Positions 46,996 through 57,538 of a stretch of 64,000 nucleotides of DNA are shown here, one piece after another. The notes under the pieces were generated by a model, which was given only the letters and a program-made list of their open reading frames with translations, did no database searches and was not told the origin of the DNA. Positions within the stretch are counted from its first letter, which is position 1. Every line of letters begins with the position of its first letter. The DNA is from Actinomycetota bacterium (GTDB taxonomy: Bacteria > Actinomycetota > Geothermincolia > Geothermincolales > RBG-13-55-18). Location: contig JBFLWJ010000001.1 of assembly GCA_040757835.1 (NCBI GenBank), positions 332,735 to 396,734 on the forward strand, given 5' to 3'. Made by a program: the position numbers and the translations under genes.

Positions 46996-47807
46996 GGGAA
47001 TGCCGGGTCAGCGAGTTCTTCGCGGCGGAAGGGGAGGGCCCCAAAGAGGTCATCGTCCTCGAGGAGATGTGGGCGAGCCTGAACGGCCACACCGTGCTGG
47101 AGGACATCACCTTCTCCGTCGGGGAGGGGACTTTCCTGGGGATCATCGGTCCCAACGGGGCGGGCAAGACCACCCTCATCAGGGTCATCCTGGGGTTGGT
47201 GAGGCCGGACGCGGGACGGGTGCTGGTGATGGGGATGAGCCCGGGTGAACTCAAACACGAACTCCACCACATCGGCTACATGCCGCAGCAGGTCCTCTTC
47301 GACCCGCTCTTCCCGGTATCGGTGTACGACGTAGTGATGATGGGACGCACCTGCTGTATCGGCGCCATGCGTTTCCCGCGCCGTTCCGACCGCGAGGCGG
47401 TCCTGGAGAGCATCGCAGCGGTCGGGCTGGGGGGCCTGGAGAAGAGGCCGGTGGGCGAACTCTCCGGTGGCCAGCAGAAGAAGGCCTTTCTCGCACGGGC
47501 ACTGTGCCTGGAGACGCGCATCCTGCTGCTGGACGAGCCCACGGCGGGGCTGGACTACGAGGCCCAGGAGAACTTCATGGACCTGCTGAGCGGGCTCAAG
47601 GTAGAGCAAGGGCTGACCGTCGTCTTCGTCTCCCACGACGCGGCGGTGCTGGCGCGGTTCGCGGACGAGATCGCCTGCATCAACCGCACCATGCACCTGC
47701 ACGGAAAACCCCTGGAGGTCCTGGGCAGCGAGAGGTTGAAGGAGGCCTACCGCTGCGAGTTCGACTTCCTGGCGGCTGCCGGCGGACGGGAGAGGCGGGA
47801 GGACTGA
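46992..47807 (+). CDS. znuC: Metal ABC transporter ATP-binding protein (ZnuC-like)
   Basis: 271-residue ATPase. Walker A GPNGAGKTTLIRVIL, signature LSGGQQKKAFLARAL, Walker B ILLLDEPTAGLDYEA and FVSHDAAVLARF are present. The ATG overlaps the znuA stop (ATGA at 46992-46995). It powers import with the permease that follows one base after its stop. Family membership follows from the flanking binding protein and permease. Confidence 0.93.
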   Translation: MRECRVSEFFAAEGEGPKEVIVLEEMWASLNGHTVLEDITFSVGEGTFLGIIGPNGAGKTTLIRVILGLVRPDAGRVLVMGMSPGELKHELHHIGYMPQQVLFDPLFPVSVYDVVMMGRTCCIGAMRFPRRSDREAVLESIAAVGLGGLEKRPVGELSGGQQKKAFLARALCLETRILLLDEPTAGLDYEAQENFMDLLSGLKVEQGLTVVFVSHDAAVLARFADEIACINRTMHLHGKPLEVLGSERLKEAYRCEFDFLAAAGGRERRED

Positions 47808-47808
47808 C

Positions 47809-48633
47809 TTGCTGGCCTATGGGTTCGCGCAGAGGGCGCTGGTGGGCGGCATCGTCATCGCCCTTCTGTGCTCGCTTATCTCGTTCTTCGTGGTGGTCAG
47901 GCGCCTGGCCTTCGTGGGCATGGGGATCTCCCATGCCGCCTTCGGTGGAGTTGCCATCGGCCTCGCAGCGGGCATCGACCCCTTGCTGTCGGCGGGCGCT
48001 TTCTGCGCCACCGTCGCCATGGGCATCGGGTGGTTCAGCCGCAAGGGACGCATCCACGAGGACACCGTCATCGGCATCCTCTTCGCCACCGCCATGGCCA
48101 TGGGGGTGGTGCTGGTGAGGATGGCGGGGGCCTATAACCTGGACCTCATGGCTTATCTCTTCGGCAGCATCCTCGCCATGAGCTGGACCGACGTCGCCGC
48201 CGCCGCCGCCATCGCGTTCCTGGCGGCCGCTTTCATCGTCCTTTTCTTCAAGGAGCTGCTGTTCATCTCCTTCGACGAGGAGACCGCGGTGGCCAGCGGC
48301 CTCGCGGTGAGGTCCGTCTACTACGGACTGCTTCTGACCATGGCCCTTACCGTGGTGGTGTCCATCAAGCTCGTGGGCATCATCCTCGTGTCGGCACTGC
48401 TGGTGATCCCGGGCGCCGCCGGGATGCAGCTCTTCCGCAACTACCGCGGCGCCCTCGTAGCGGCGCTGGTGGTGGGGGTCGCATCCGTGGTGCTCGGGCT
48501 ATACATCAGTTTCTGGTATGACGTGGCCTCGGGGGCCACCATCGTGCTGGTCATGTTCGCCTTCTTCCTGGTGTCCATGGCCCTGTCTCCGCGGCGGGCT
48601 TACATGTGGAGGCTGACCAGGCGCGCCAACTGA
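47809..48633 (+). CDS. znuB: Metal ABC transporter permease (ZnuB-like)
   Basis: Integral membrane protein of 274 residues with about eight hydrophobic segments. FVVVRRLAFVGMGISHAAFGGVA (here split from a longer run) is the typical ABC-3 family start, and SIKLVGIILVSALLVIPGAAG is the conserved coupling region. The start is TTG at 47809 behind GGGAGGACTGAC, directly after znuC. Last gene of the fur-znuACB operon. Confidence 0.92.
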   Translation: MLAYGFAQRALVGGIVIALLCSLISFFVVVRRLAFVGMGISHAAFGGVAIGLAAGIDPLLSAGAFCATVAMGIGWFSRKGRIHEDTVIGILFATAMAMGVVLVRMAGAYNLDLMAYLFGSILAMSWTDVAAAAAIAFLAAAFIVLFFKELLFISFDEETAVASGLAVRSVYYGLLLTMALTVVVSIKLVGIILVSALLVIPGAAGMQLFRNYRGALVAALVVGVASVVLGLYISFWYDVASGATIVLVMFAFFLVSMALSPRRAYMWRLTRRAN

Positions 48634-48803
48634 GACCTGCATATCGAGCCGGCTTGCTGTTGATCGGGACCGATATGGTTCGCGTGCGGCCGCGCATTCT
48701 CGATGCCCCGCGTCCCTGCTCAAGCCCGATGACGAAGCGGCCGAAGAAGATCGCGGAAGTGAACATATCGCTGGGTATACGTCCATGATAAGGGGTGATT
48801 GCC

Positions 48804-49739
48804 ATGAAAAAGAGGGCGTCCGACCGCTTCAGGAGAAAGAGATCCGGCATACTCTTCCTCATCACGGCGTTGATCATCGTAGTGTTCATAGCCTTCGGGC
48901 TGGTGACCATGCTGCTCTTCCGTTCCTCGCAGGACCGGCTCATCGAGAAGAGCATCGACAAGATGATCGAGACGGAGATGGAGAACCTGGTGTCGGCGAG
49001 CGCGTACATAGCGGACCTGCTCCTGCCCACCTTCGAGGAGAAGATAAGCGGGGCCACTCCCACCGAGCTGATCTTGGCGCTCCTGAACAAGGAGCTCACC
49101 GAGGGTCAGCGTTTCATCATCGACGAGATGAAGGGCATGGTGGATTCGGGCCTCTTCGGACTGTCATCGGTCTCCATCGTCATGCTGCCGTCGGCGTTCA
49201 ACCCCGACGCCATGGTCATAGCGGCCAGCGACGAGACCCTGATCTACGGCTGGGAGGTGCCCGATTACGTCATGGACGTGATCGACGAGGGGGGCGGCTA
49301 CATCTACAGCGAGGAAGGCTTTCCGGAGATCGGGCTGGAGGGCCCCCACGCCATCATCGCCAACAAGGGGATTAGCCCCACCTCGGGCACGGAAGTGGGC
49401 TACGTGTTCGTGAAACCCATGGGAGACCAGGTCGCGGCGATAGAAGCCTTCTACGAGGAAGAGCGCGACAACACCAGCATGGTGCTGTGGCTGACCGTGA
49501 TCTTCTCCGCGGTGGGAGCCACGGTCATCTGCTTCTTCGTGCTCAGCTTCCTGCTGCGCAAGCGCATCACCGAGCCCATCGACCAGCTCGCCGCCACCGC
49601 CGAAGAGGTCATGGATGGGAACCTCGACGTGGAGGTGACCGTGCACGAGGGCGGTGAGTTCGAGGGGCTGGAGCGCGCCTTCAGGGAGATGGTGGAGAGC
49701 CTCAGGAAATATATCAACAGGTCCGTAGGGGAGGAATAA
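48804..49739 (+). CDS. HAMP-domain membrane sensor without an output domain
   Basis: 311 residues: a first membrane helix (about 16-40), an extracytoplasmic sensor region (about 41-225), a second helix (about 228-252) and a HAMP domain (RKRITEPIDQLAATAEEVMDGN). The protein ends about 30 residues later. Usually HAMP is followed by a kinase, methyl-accepting or cyclase domain; here there is none, so it may act through a partner or be a truncated receptor. ATG at 48804 follows AAGGGGTG. A 35-bp direct repeat covers its stop codon (see 49721-49824). Confidence 0.8.
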   Translation: MKKRASDRFRRKRSGILFLITALIIVVFIAFGLVTMLLFRSSQDRLIEKSIDKMIETEMENLVSASAYIADLLLPTFEEKISGATPTELILALLNKELTEGQRFIIDEMKGMVDSGLFGLSSVSIVMLPSAFNPDAMVIAASDETLIYGWEVPDYVMDVIDEGGGYIYSEEGFPEIGLEGPHAIIANKGISPTSGTEVGYVFVKPMGDQVAAIEAFYEEERDNTSMVLWLTVIFSAVGATVICFFVLSFLLRKRITEPIDQLAATAEEVMDGNLDVEVTVHEGGEFEGLERAFREMVESLRKYINRSVGEE

Positions 49740-49824
49740 CCGTACTGAAGACCGGTTGAAGCGCCCGCACTTCCCGCGTCGGTTCGGGGGTCCGTGGGGG
49801 AGGAATAACCGTATTGAAGACCGG
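49721..49824. repeat. 69-bp period direct repeat across the HAMP gene stop codon
   Basis: 35-bp copies at 49721-49755 and 49790-49824 differ at only two positions. Both contain GGGGAGGAATAACCGTA. Copy 1 includes the last codons and stop of the sensor gene; copy 2 lies in the pyrG promoter region and includes its -35. It looks like a segmental duplication. Confidence 0.8.
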
Positions 49825-49843
49825 GACGGCCATGGACTATACT
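49814..49843 (+). promoter_or_regulatory. pyrG promoter
   Basis: TTGAAG (49814-49819), 18 bp spacer, TATACT (49838-49843). The start would be near 49850, leaving a leader of about 167 nt. Copy 2 of the direct repeat supplies the -35. Confidence 0.6.
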
Positions 49844-49932
49844 GAAATGCAGTGGTTGAAGCGGATAAAGACGACCGGGAGGTGACCGGCGATAAAGAGG
49901 AGCCGGAAAAATCCCGCAAAAAGGTGAATAGC

Positions 49933-49969
49933 GGAATCCCTTATAAACGTAGGGATTCCGTCTCTTTTT
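49933..49969 (+). terminator. Transcription attenuator upstream of pyrG
   Basis: GGAATCCC (49933-49940) and GGGATTCC (49952-49959) form an 8-bp stem, followed by GTCTCTTTTT. It lies between the pyrG promoter and start codon, so it must be bypassed for expression. Confidence 0.75.
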
Positions 49970-50016
49970 GGAGAATACCTGAGGAAAGCGCCCGCAAGCC
50001 AGGGGAGGTTGAAGAG

Positions 50017-51657
<1,641 letters not shown>

Positions 51658-51790
51658 CGACGCCTGCGTGCCCGGTGGCGGCAAGGGACAACGGCAGCGG
51701 GGGGGAGAAGGCGGGTCTTTCCTAGCGGGAGCGTTCGGCCGTGGCGGATCACGTATTGGCGATCCACGAAGCAGACAGGAGCGCGATCAG

Positions 51791-52918
51791 ATGGAAGACA
51801 GACTGCTCGAGACCTTCCTCCAGCTGGTGAAGATCGATAGCGAATCCCGTCATGAGGGAGCGGTGGTCGATCACCTCTGCGGGGTCGCGAGGGAATGCGG
51901 ACTCGATCCCTTCGTGGACGACGCCGCAAAGGCCTTGGGCGGCGAGGCCGGCAACGTCTACGTCAAGGTGCCGGCGGCGGGGGTGAGCGCTCCGCCCATC
52001 ATCTTCTCGGCCCACCTGGACACGGTGAGCCCCGGTAAGGGTGTCGACCCGGTGGTCAAGGGGGGCGTGGTGACCTCGGGGGGGGACACCGTGCTGGGTG
52101 CTGACTGCAAGGCTGGGACCGCCGTGGCCATGGAACTCATGCGTCTCTCCTCCCTGGGGGAGCTGCGACATGGCCCGCTGGAGTTCATCTTCACCGTCGC
52201 CGAGGAGGAGCAGTTGCAGGGCGCGAGGAACCTGGTCTGGGAGAGAATAGAGTCGCGCCATGCTTTCGTCCTTGATGGAGCGGGGTGGGTGGGCGAGGTC
52301 ATCAACGCCTCTCCCGCACAGGAGAACCTGGAGTTCGTGTTCAAGGGCAGGGCGGCACACGCCGGCGTGGAGCCGGAGAAGGGCGTCAACGCCATCCACG
52401 GCGCTTCCTGGGCGATAAGCCTGATGCGGCTGGGCCGCATCGATAGCGAGACCACCGCGAACATCGGGGTCATCCAGGGGGGCCGCGCCGTGAACATCGT
52501 GCCGGACCGGGTGATAGTGGCCGGAGAGGTGAGGTCGCTGGACCCCAACAAGCTGGAGGGCCAGAGGCAGTCGATGATGAGGGCGGCGATGGAGGCGGAA
52601 GTGGCGGTGGGCGTCGGGGTCGAGGTGAAGGTAGAGCGCGCCTACGAGGGGTTCTTCATCGATCCCGCCGACCCCGTCATCCAGTTGGCGTCGGAGGCGG
52701 GCAAGTCCATGGGGATGAGGGTTGAAGTAAAGCCATCAGGCGGGGGCAGCGACGCCAACATCCTCAATGCAGCGGGGATCAAGGCGCTGGTATTGAGCAT
52801 GGGGGTCATGGAGCCCCATACCACCCATGAGCACATAGGGGTGGACGAACTGCACCGGCTGTTGCGGTTCTGCTCGGCCATAGCGGGCTCGGCGGGCAGG
52901 TTGAGGAGCACGCCTTGA
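51791..52918 (+). CDS. M20-family (peptidase T-like) metallopeptidase
   Basis: Zinc-dependent aminopeptidase-like protein (375 residues). FSAHLDTVSPGKG holds the first metal His/Asp, VLGADCKAG the bridging Asp, VAEEEQLQGARNL the catalytic Glu pair and HTTHEHIG the last His. A dimerisation domain (about 180-290) lies between, as in PepT-like proteins. ATG at 51791 follows AGGAGCGCG. The stop overlaps the next gene (TTGA). Substrate unknown; tripeptides are a reasonable guess. Confidence 0.88.
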   Translation: MEDRLLETFLQLVKIDSESRHEGAVVDHLCGVARECGLDPFVDDAAKALGGEAGNVYVKVPAAGVSAPPIIFSAHLDTVSPGKGVDPVVKGGVVTSGGDTVLGADCKAGTAVAMELMRLSSLGELRHGPLEFIFTVAEEEQLQGARNLVWERIESRHAFVLDGAGWVGEVINASPAQENLEFVFKGRAAHAGVEPEKGVNAIHGASWAISLMRLGRIDSETTANIGVIQGGRAVNIVPDRVIVAGEVRSLDPNKLEGQRQSMMRAAMEAEVAVGVGVEVKVERAYEGFFIDPADPVIQLASEAGKSMGMRVEVKPSGGGSDANILNAAGIKALVLSMGVMEPHTTHEHIGVDELHRLLRFCSAIAGSAGRLRSTP

Positions 52919-53469
52919 GCGCCGGGGGACACGAGACGCTGGAGCGCAGAGAGATATTCGACGGCAAGGTCCTACGCCTGTACCTGGACAGAGTGCGCCT
53001 GCCCAACGGCATGGAGGCCGAGAGGGAGGTGGTTCTGCACCGCGGCGCGGTAGGCATGGTCGCCCTGGACGAAGAAGGGGGGGTTTACCTGGTGCGCCAG
53101 TACCGGCACGCGCCGTCAGCGGACCTGGTGGAGATCCCTGCCGGCAAGCTGGCGGAGGGCGAGGACCCGCAAACATGTGCGCGGCGCGAGCTCATGGAGG
53201 AGATCGGGTTCGATGCCAGGAAGTGGACCAGGTTGAGCTCTTTCTATACCTCGCCGGGGTTCAGCGACGAGATACTCCACCTCTACCTGGCAAGGGAGCT
53301 GCATCCGGCGCATGCGAAGGCGGACGAGGACGAGTTCCTGGAGGTCATGCGCGTCCCCCTGGCCGAGGCGGTCCGCATGGTCTCGCGCGGGGAGATAGTG
53401 GACGCCAAAACCATCGCCGGGCTCGCCCTGACGGTCCTTTACGTCAAGGGAGAGTACGGGAGAGCATGA
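52915..53469 (+). CDS. Nudix hydrolase, ADP-ribose pyrophosphatase type
   Basis: 184 residues. The Nudix box GKLAEGEDPQTCARRELMEE followed by IG matches Gx5Ex7REUxEExGU. The N-terminal ERREIFDGKVLRLYLDRVRLP and the SFYTSPGFSDEILHLYLA segment after the box are typical of ADP-ribose pyrophosphatases. TTG start overlapping the peptidase stop; 22 bp before ald. In Mycobacterium a Nudix gene also follows pyrG and precedes xerD. Confidence 0.92.
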   Translation: MSAGGHETLERREIFDGKVLRLYLDRVRLPNGMEAEREVVLHRGAVGMVALDEEGGVYLVRQYRHAPSADLVEIPAGKLAEGEDPQTCARRELMEEIGFDARKWTRLSSFYTSPGFSDEILHLYLARELHPAHAKADEDEFLEVMRVPLAEAVRMVSRGEIVDAKTIAGLALTVLYVKGEYGRA

Positions 53470-53491
53470 GGCCCACCGGTCTGGAGGAGAG

Positions 53492-54649
53492 ATGATCGTA
53501 GGAGTGCCCAGGGAGACACTGGACCAGGAGTATCGAGTCGCCGTCACCCCCCAGGGGGCCCACGAGTTCATCGTGGACGGCCACAGGGTGCTTATCGAGA
53601 AGGGTGCAGGCGAGGGGTCGAGCATCTCGGACTCCGATTACCTGGCCGCGGGTGCGGAGGTCGTGCCGGGGGCGGAGGACGTCTTCTCCGAGGCGGAGCT
53701 CATCCTCAAGGTGAAGGAACCTCAGGAGTCGGAGTTCGACCTGCTGCGGGAGGGACAGATAGTCTTCACCTTCCTGCACTTGGCGGCCCACAGGGAACTG
53801 ACGCTGGAGCTCATAAGGCGCAGGGTGGTCGGCGTTGCCTATGAGACGGTGGAGAGACCGGACGGCAGCCTGCCCCTGCTGGCGCCCATGAGCGAGGTGG
53901 CGGGCCGTATGGCTCCCCAGGTGGGGGCCCATTACCTGGAGAAGATGAACGGCGGGCGCGGCATGTTGCTGGGCGGCGCCACCGGTGTGCCCCCGGCAAA
54001 CGTGGTCATCCTGGGGGCGGGGATAGTGGGCTCGCACTCAGCCATCCTGGCCACGGGCATGGACGCGCACGTAATCGTCATGGACAAGAGCCTGGAGAAG
54101 CTGCGCTATCTCGAGCATATCCTGCACGGCCGCGTTACCACGTTGGTCTCGAACAAGATGAACGTGCGCGAGATGGTCAGGGAGGCGGACCTGGTGATCG
54201 GGGCGGTGCTGGTGACCGGGGCCCTCACCCCGGTGCTTGTCGACGACGATACGGTGCACAGCATGCGCCCGGGCTCCGTGGTGGTGGATATCTCGGTCGA
54301 CCAGGGGGGGTGCATCACCACCTCGCGCATGACCACGCACTCCGACCCCGTGTATATCGAGCACGACGTGCTCCACTATTGCGTAGGCAACATACCGGGC
54401 GCGGTCCCCAGGACCTCAACCTTCGCCCTCACCAACGTGACCCTTCCGTATGCCCTGGAGATAGCGGAGTACGGGCTCAAGGACGCGGTGAGGCGCAATG
54501 GCAGCCTGGCGAAGGGAGTGAACACGGTGGAGGGTCGGGTCACCTCCCGCCCCGTCGCCGAGGCTCACGGCCTGGAGTTCGAGCCCCTGGAACACATCCT
54601 GCCCATCGATGTCGACAGTGGACAGCTTTTCGGGCGCCAGGGAGGTTGA
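53492..54649 (+). CDS. ald: Alanine dehydrogenase
   Basis: NAD-dependent interconversion of L-alanine and pyruvate plus ammonia (385 residues). MIVGVPRETLDQEYRVAVTP is the usual start. Substrate Lys in LKVKEP, catalytic His in FTFLHLAAH, the NAD motif VVILGAGIVGSHSA and Asp in SVDQGGCITT are present. ATG follows GGAGGAGAG. It sits between the Nudix and xerD genes, a place where it is also found in other Gram-positives. The enzyme can serve in fermentation or NADH recycling. Confidence 0.95.
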   Translation: MIVGVPRETLDQEYRVAVTPQGAHEFIVDGHRVLIEKGAGEGSSISDSDYLAAGAEVVPGAEDVFSEAELILKVKEPQESEFDLLREGQIVFTFLHLAAHRELTLELIRRRVVGVAYETVERPDGSLPLLAPMSEVAGRMAPQVGAHYLEKMNGGRGMLLGGATGVPPANVVILGAGIVGSHSAILATGMDAHVIVMDKSLEKLRYLEHILHGRVTTLVSNKMNVREMVREADLVIGAVLVTGALTPVLVDDDTVHSMRPGSVVVDISVDQGGCITTSRMTTHSDPVYIEHDVLHYCVGNIPGAVPRTSTFALTNVTLPYALEIAEYGLKDAVRRNGSLAKGVNTVEGRVTSRPVAEAHGLEFEPLEHILPIDVDSGQLFGRQGG

Positions 54650-54676
54650 CACGGGACACAGCGGGGGAGGTATCCC

Positions 54677-55591
54677 GTGGGAGAAAATGATCCCGCAGCC
54701 ATCTGGAACGCTTTGCTGAGCGACTACCTGGTCTACATAAGGGTGGAGAAGGGACTGTCACCGCGTACGGTGGAGGCCTACGGCAGGGACCTGCGCAGGT
54801 GGGTCCACTTCGCGGGCTCGCGGGGAAGGTCATCTCCGGCGGAGGTGGAGCGCGGCGATATCACCATTTTCCTGGAGGAGCTGCGGCGCCAGGGCTTATC
54901 GCCTCGTTCCGTGGCGCGCATGGTCGCCGCGCTGCGCGGCTTTCAGCGCTTCCTGGCAGAGGAGGAAGTCCACGGGGAGCTGCCGGGCGCGGACCTGCCG
55001 TCACCGCGGCATGTCAGGGCCCTGCCGAGGGTGCTCTCGCAGGAGGAGACCCGCCGGCTCCTCGAACAGCCCGTGGCGGAGGACCCCCCCGGCCTGCGCG
55101 ACCGCGCCATCCTGGAAACGCTTTACGGCACGGGCATCCGTATATCCGAGCTGACCGGGCTGGACCTCGAGGATGTGGACCTGGCGGAGGGGGAGCTGCG
55201 CGTGCTGGGCAAGGGGTCGCGGGAGCGCGTGGTCCCCATAGGCAGCGCTGCGGCAGCTGCCCTGCGCGAGTATATGGCGGTGGGGCGCTCCAGGCTGGCA
55301 CGCACCGCCAGCCAGAGGGCCGTCTTCCTCAACCAGAGGGGCGGCAGGCTGACCCGCCAGGGCGCCTGGGAGCTGGTGAAGAAGTATGCCAGGCGGGCGG
55401 GCCTCGAGGGCAGGATGACCCCCCACACCCTGCGCCACGGTTATGCCACCCACCTGTTGGAGAACGGGGCCGACCTCAGATACATACAGGAGCTGCTCGG
55501 CCATGCCAGCATCAGCACGACGCAGATATATACGCATGTGAGCAAGGCGAGGCTGCGTGAGGAGTACCTGAGAGCACACCCCCACGCGTGA
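54677..55591 (+). CDS. xerD: Tyrosine recombinase XerD
   Basis: Resolves chromosome dimers at dif together with XerC and FtsK (304 residues). SAM-like N-terminal core-binding domain (about 10-95: DYLVYIRVEKGLSPRTVEAY). Catalytic residues: Arg in YGTGIRISEL, His-x-x-Arg in HTLRHGYATHL, His in LGHASIST and Tyr in TQIYTHV. GTG start behind GGGGAGG. Its position before scpA and the length support XerD rather than a phage integrase. Confidence 0.93.
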   Translation: MGENDPAAIWNALLSDYLVYIRVEKGLSPRTVEAYGRDLRRWVHFAGSRGRSSPAEVERGDITIFLEELRRQGLSPRSVARMVAALRGFQRFLAEEEVHGELPGADLPSPRHVRALPRVLSQEETRRLLEQPVAEDPPGLRDRAILETLYGTGIRISELTGLDLEDVDLAEGELRVLGKGSRERVVPIGSAAAAALREYMAVGRSRLARTASQRAVFLNQRGGRLTRQGAWELVKKYARRAGLEGRMTPHTLRHGYATHLLENGADLRYIQELLGHASISTTQIYTHVSKARLREEYLRAHPHA

Positions 55592-55617
55592 CGCATGCTT
55601 GTTTGTCAGATGCCCGT

Positions 55618-55625
55618 GATAAAAT
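55618..55625 (+). promoter_or_regulatory. Extended -10 promoter before the SPASM gene
   Basis: TGATAAAAT with TAAAAT at 55620-55625. About 230 nt of leader follow before the start at 55856; that stretch holds no gene I recognise. Confidence 0.45.
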
Positions 55626-55855
55626 GGACAAATACCGGATCAAAGAAGAGAGCTTGCATCCGGCTATAGCACTGCGAGGGAAACGCCATGGCGGAACTGA
55701 CCGTCGAGAGTAACCGTTTCCGTATCATCTGGTTTCTTGGTCTTGGAGCCGGGGAATAAGTTATGAGCAAAGGGACCAGTAGCGCCAGGGGCGGCGTCCC
55801 TGTGCGCGCGACGGTAAGTGAATGTGCGCGAGGAAAACAGAGAGGAGGTGAAAAA

Positions 55856-57208
55856 ATGCCGGACGTATCCGTGATAAGGGACTATGCCATCAAGAAGACG
55901 ATAAACGGCTTAATCTACGTTCTTCCCAACATCCCCGACGACAAGCTCCTCGCATTCGCCGAGAAGTTCGTCACGGGCATCACCTGGCCTGAGGGGCAGG
56001 AATTCATGCGGTCCCTTATCCTGCAGGTAAAGAATCGCCTGCCAGAACTGCACAAGAACGTAAGGCGAGGGGCCATGAACTTCCTCACCGATGCCCTCTT
56101 CTACAAGGCGAGGGTGCGGGAAGAGTATGAGAAAGAACATGGCTACAGCCCGCCGCTGCTCTTGGTCATCAGCCCCAGTATGCGCTGCAACCTCAAATGC
56201 ATCGGCTGCTACGCGGGGATGTACTCCAGGAAGGACGACCTTCCGGTGCACGTCTTCGAACGTGTCATCTGCGAGGCCAAGGAGATGGGTATTTACTTCA
56301 ACGTCATCTCCGGGGGAGAGCCCTTCCATTACAAACCACTGCTGGACGTGTGCAGGAAACACCACGATGTGACCTTCCAGGTCTATACCAACGGCACCCT
56401 CATCGACCGCGAGCTGGCCTACCAGATAGCCGAGGCCGGTAACATCATCCCCTGCATATCCGTGGAGGGGTACCGCGAGGAGACGGATGCCAGGAGAGGG
56501 GAAGGGGTCTACGACAAGGTCATCCAGGCCATGGACAACCTCAATGAGGCCAGGGCCCTCTACGGGTTCTCCGCCACCGTGACCCGTTACAACACCGACG
56601 CCCTGACTTCGGACGAGTTCGTGGACTATTACATGGACGAGAAGGGTTGCTTCATCGGCTGGTACTTCCAGTACATGCCCATCGGGACGCGGCCGTCGCT
56701 CGAGCTCATGACCACGCCGGAGCAGCGTGTCCAGCGTCTGGAGCGCATCTCCCGCATGCGCAGGGAAAAGAGGGCCTTGATCTCGGATTTCTGGTGTGAC
56801 GGTCCGCTGGTCGGGGGATGCCTGGCCGCGGGGAGACGCTACCTGCACATCAACCAGAACGGGGATGTGGAGCCGTGTGTCTTTGTCCACTTCGCGGTGG
56901 ACAACATCAAGGAAAAGACCCTCATAGAGGCCTTGGAATCTGACTTCTTCCACGGCATCAGGGAGCGTGCCCCCTACCACCCCAACCTGCTGCGGCCCTG
57001 CATGGTCATCGACCATCCGCACGTGCTGCGCGAGTGCGTGGAGCGGTTCGGAGCCCGGCCGACGCATCCGGAAGCGGAGGGGGTCATCGACGATCTTGCC
57101 CCCGACCTCGACCGTTACGGCGAGGAATACGGCCGACTGGCCGATCCCATCTGGGAAGAGCAGTTCCAGGAGACCGCAGTGGAACTGAAACGCTTCGGCA
57201 TCGCCTGA
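55856..57208 (+). CDS. Radical SAM/SPASM-like protein
   Basis: 450 residues from an ATG at 55856 behind AGGAGGTG; the earlier ATG at 55763 has no good ribosome binding site. The radical SAM cluster motif is CNLKCIGC (Cys111, 115, 118). FNVISGGEPFHYKPLLDVC (SAM-binding GGEP) follows. The C-terminal part has Cys in WCDGPLVGGC, VEPCVFVH and LRPCMVIDHPH, spaced as in SPASM/twitch auxiliary cluster domains. The N-terminal ~100 residues are helical and unusual. Peptide-modifying or heme-related roles are possible, but no precursor peptide gene was seen nearby. Confidence 0.85.
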   Translation: MPDVSVIRDYAIKKTINGLIYVLPNIPDDKLLAFAEKFVTGITWPEGQEFMRSLILQVKNRLPELHKNVRRGAMNFLTDALFYKARVREEYEKEHGYSPPLLLVISPSMRCNLKCIGCYAGMYSRKDDLPVHVFERVICEAKEMGIYFNVISGGEPFHYKPLLDVCRKHHDVTFQVYTNGTLIDRELAYQIAEAGNIIPCISVEGYREETDARRGEGVYDKVIQAMDNLNEARALYGFSATVTRYNTDALTSDEFVDYYMDEKGCFIGWYFQYMPIGTRPSLELMTTPEQRVQRLERISRMRREKRALISDFWCDGPLVGGCLAAGRRYLHINQNGDVEPCVFVHFAVDNIKEKTLIEALESDFFHGIRERAPYHPNLLRPCMVIDHPHVLRECVERFGARPTHPEAEGVIDDLAPDLDRYGEEYGRLADPIWEEQFQETAVELKRFGIA

Positions 57209-57225
57209 CGCTTGAGACGATCAAG

Positions 57226-57257
57226 AAGGGCCGCCCGTGGGCGGCCCTTCACTCTTT
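57226..57257 (+). terminator. Terminator after the SPASM gene
   Basis: AAGGGCCGCC (57226-57235) pairs with GGCGGCCCTT (57240-57249) over a 4-nt loop; a short T-rich tail follows. Confidence 0.7.
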
Positions 57258-57347
57258 GTCCCTCAGACGGAAAGAAAACGGCCATACGCCCCGACCTGTT
57301 TATCCGCCGGTCTTCCAGCCCTGCTCCGCCTTTTCCCCGTAGGGTAT

Positions 57348-57369
57348 GGGCCAGCATTTATACTGGCCC
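57348..57369. other. Hairpin/dyad in the 57209-57538 intergenic region
   Basis: GGGCCAG (57348-57354) and CTGGCCC (57363-57369) with an 8-nt spacer CATTTATA. It could be an operator or RNA hairpin. The rest of this 330-bp region has the terminator, this dyad and a promoter, but no gene. Confidence 0.45.
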
Positions 57370-57495
57370 CAGTCGCCATTACATAAGACCGAGGTTGGAT
57401 CTATGGATACCCGACCTGCATTGCGGGTCCAAACTTCCAGGGCCGGCGTCCTTTGACGTTACGGCAGGGGAGGGAAATGCCAGAGAGGAGAGAAT

Positions 57496-57503
57496 GATAA
57501 AAT
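57496..57503 (+). promoter_or_regulatory. Extended -10 promoter of the 57539 gene
   Basis: TGATAAAAT with TAAAAT at 57498-57503, 35 bp before the ATG. Confidence 0.5.
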
Positions 57504-57538
57504 AGTCTAAAAGGCCGAGGAGGAAGGCGACATCAGAC

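Noticed and set aside
48606..48788. Sixty-codon frame between znuB and the HAMP gene
   Set aside because: It begins inside znuB in another frame, has no ribosome binding site and no recognisable features.
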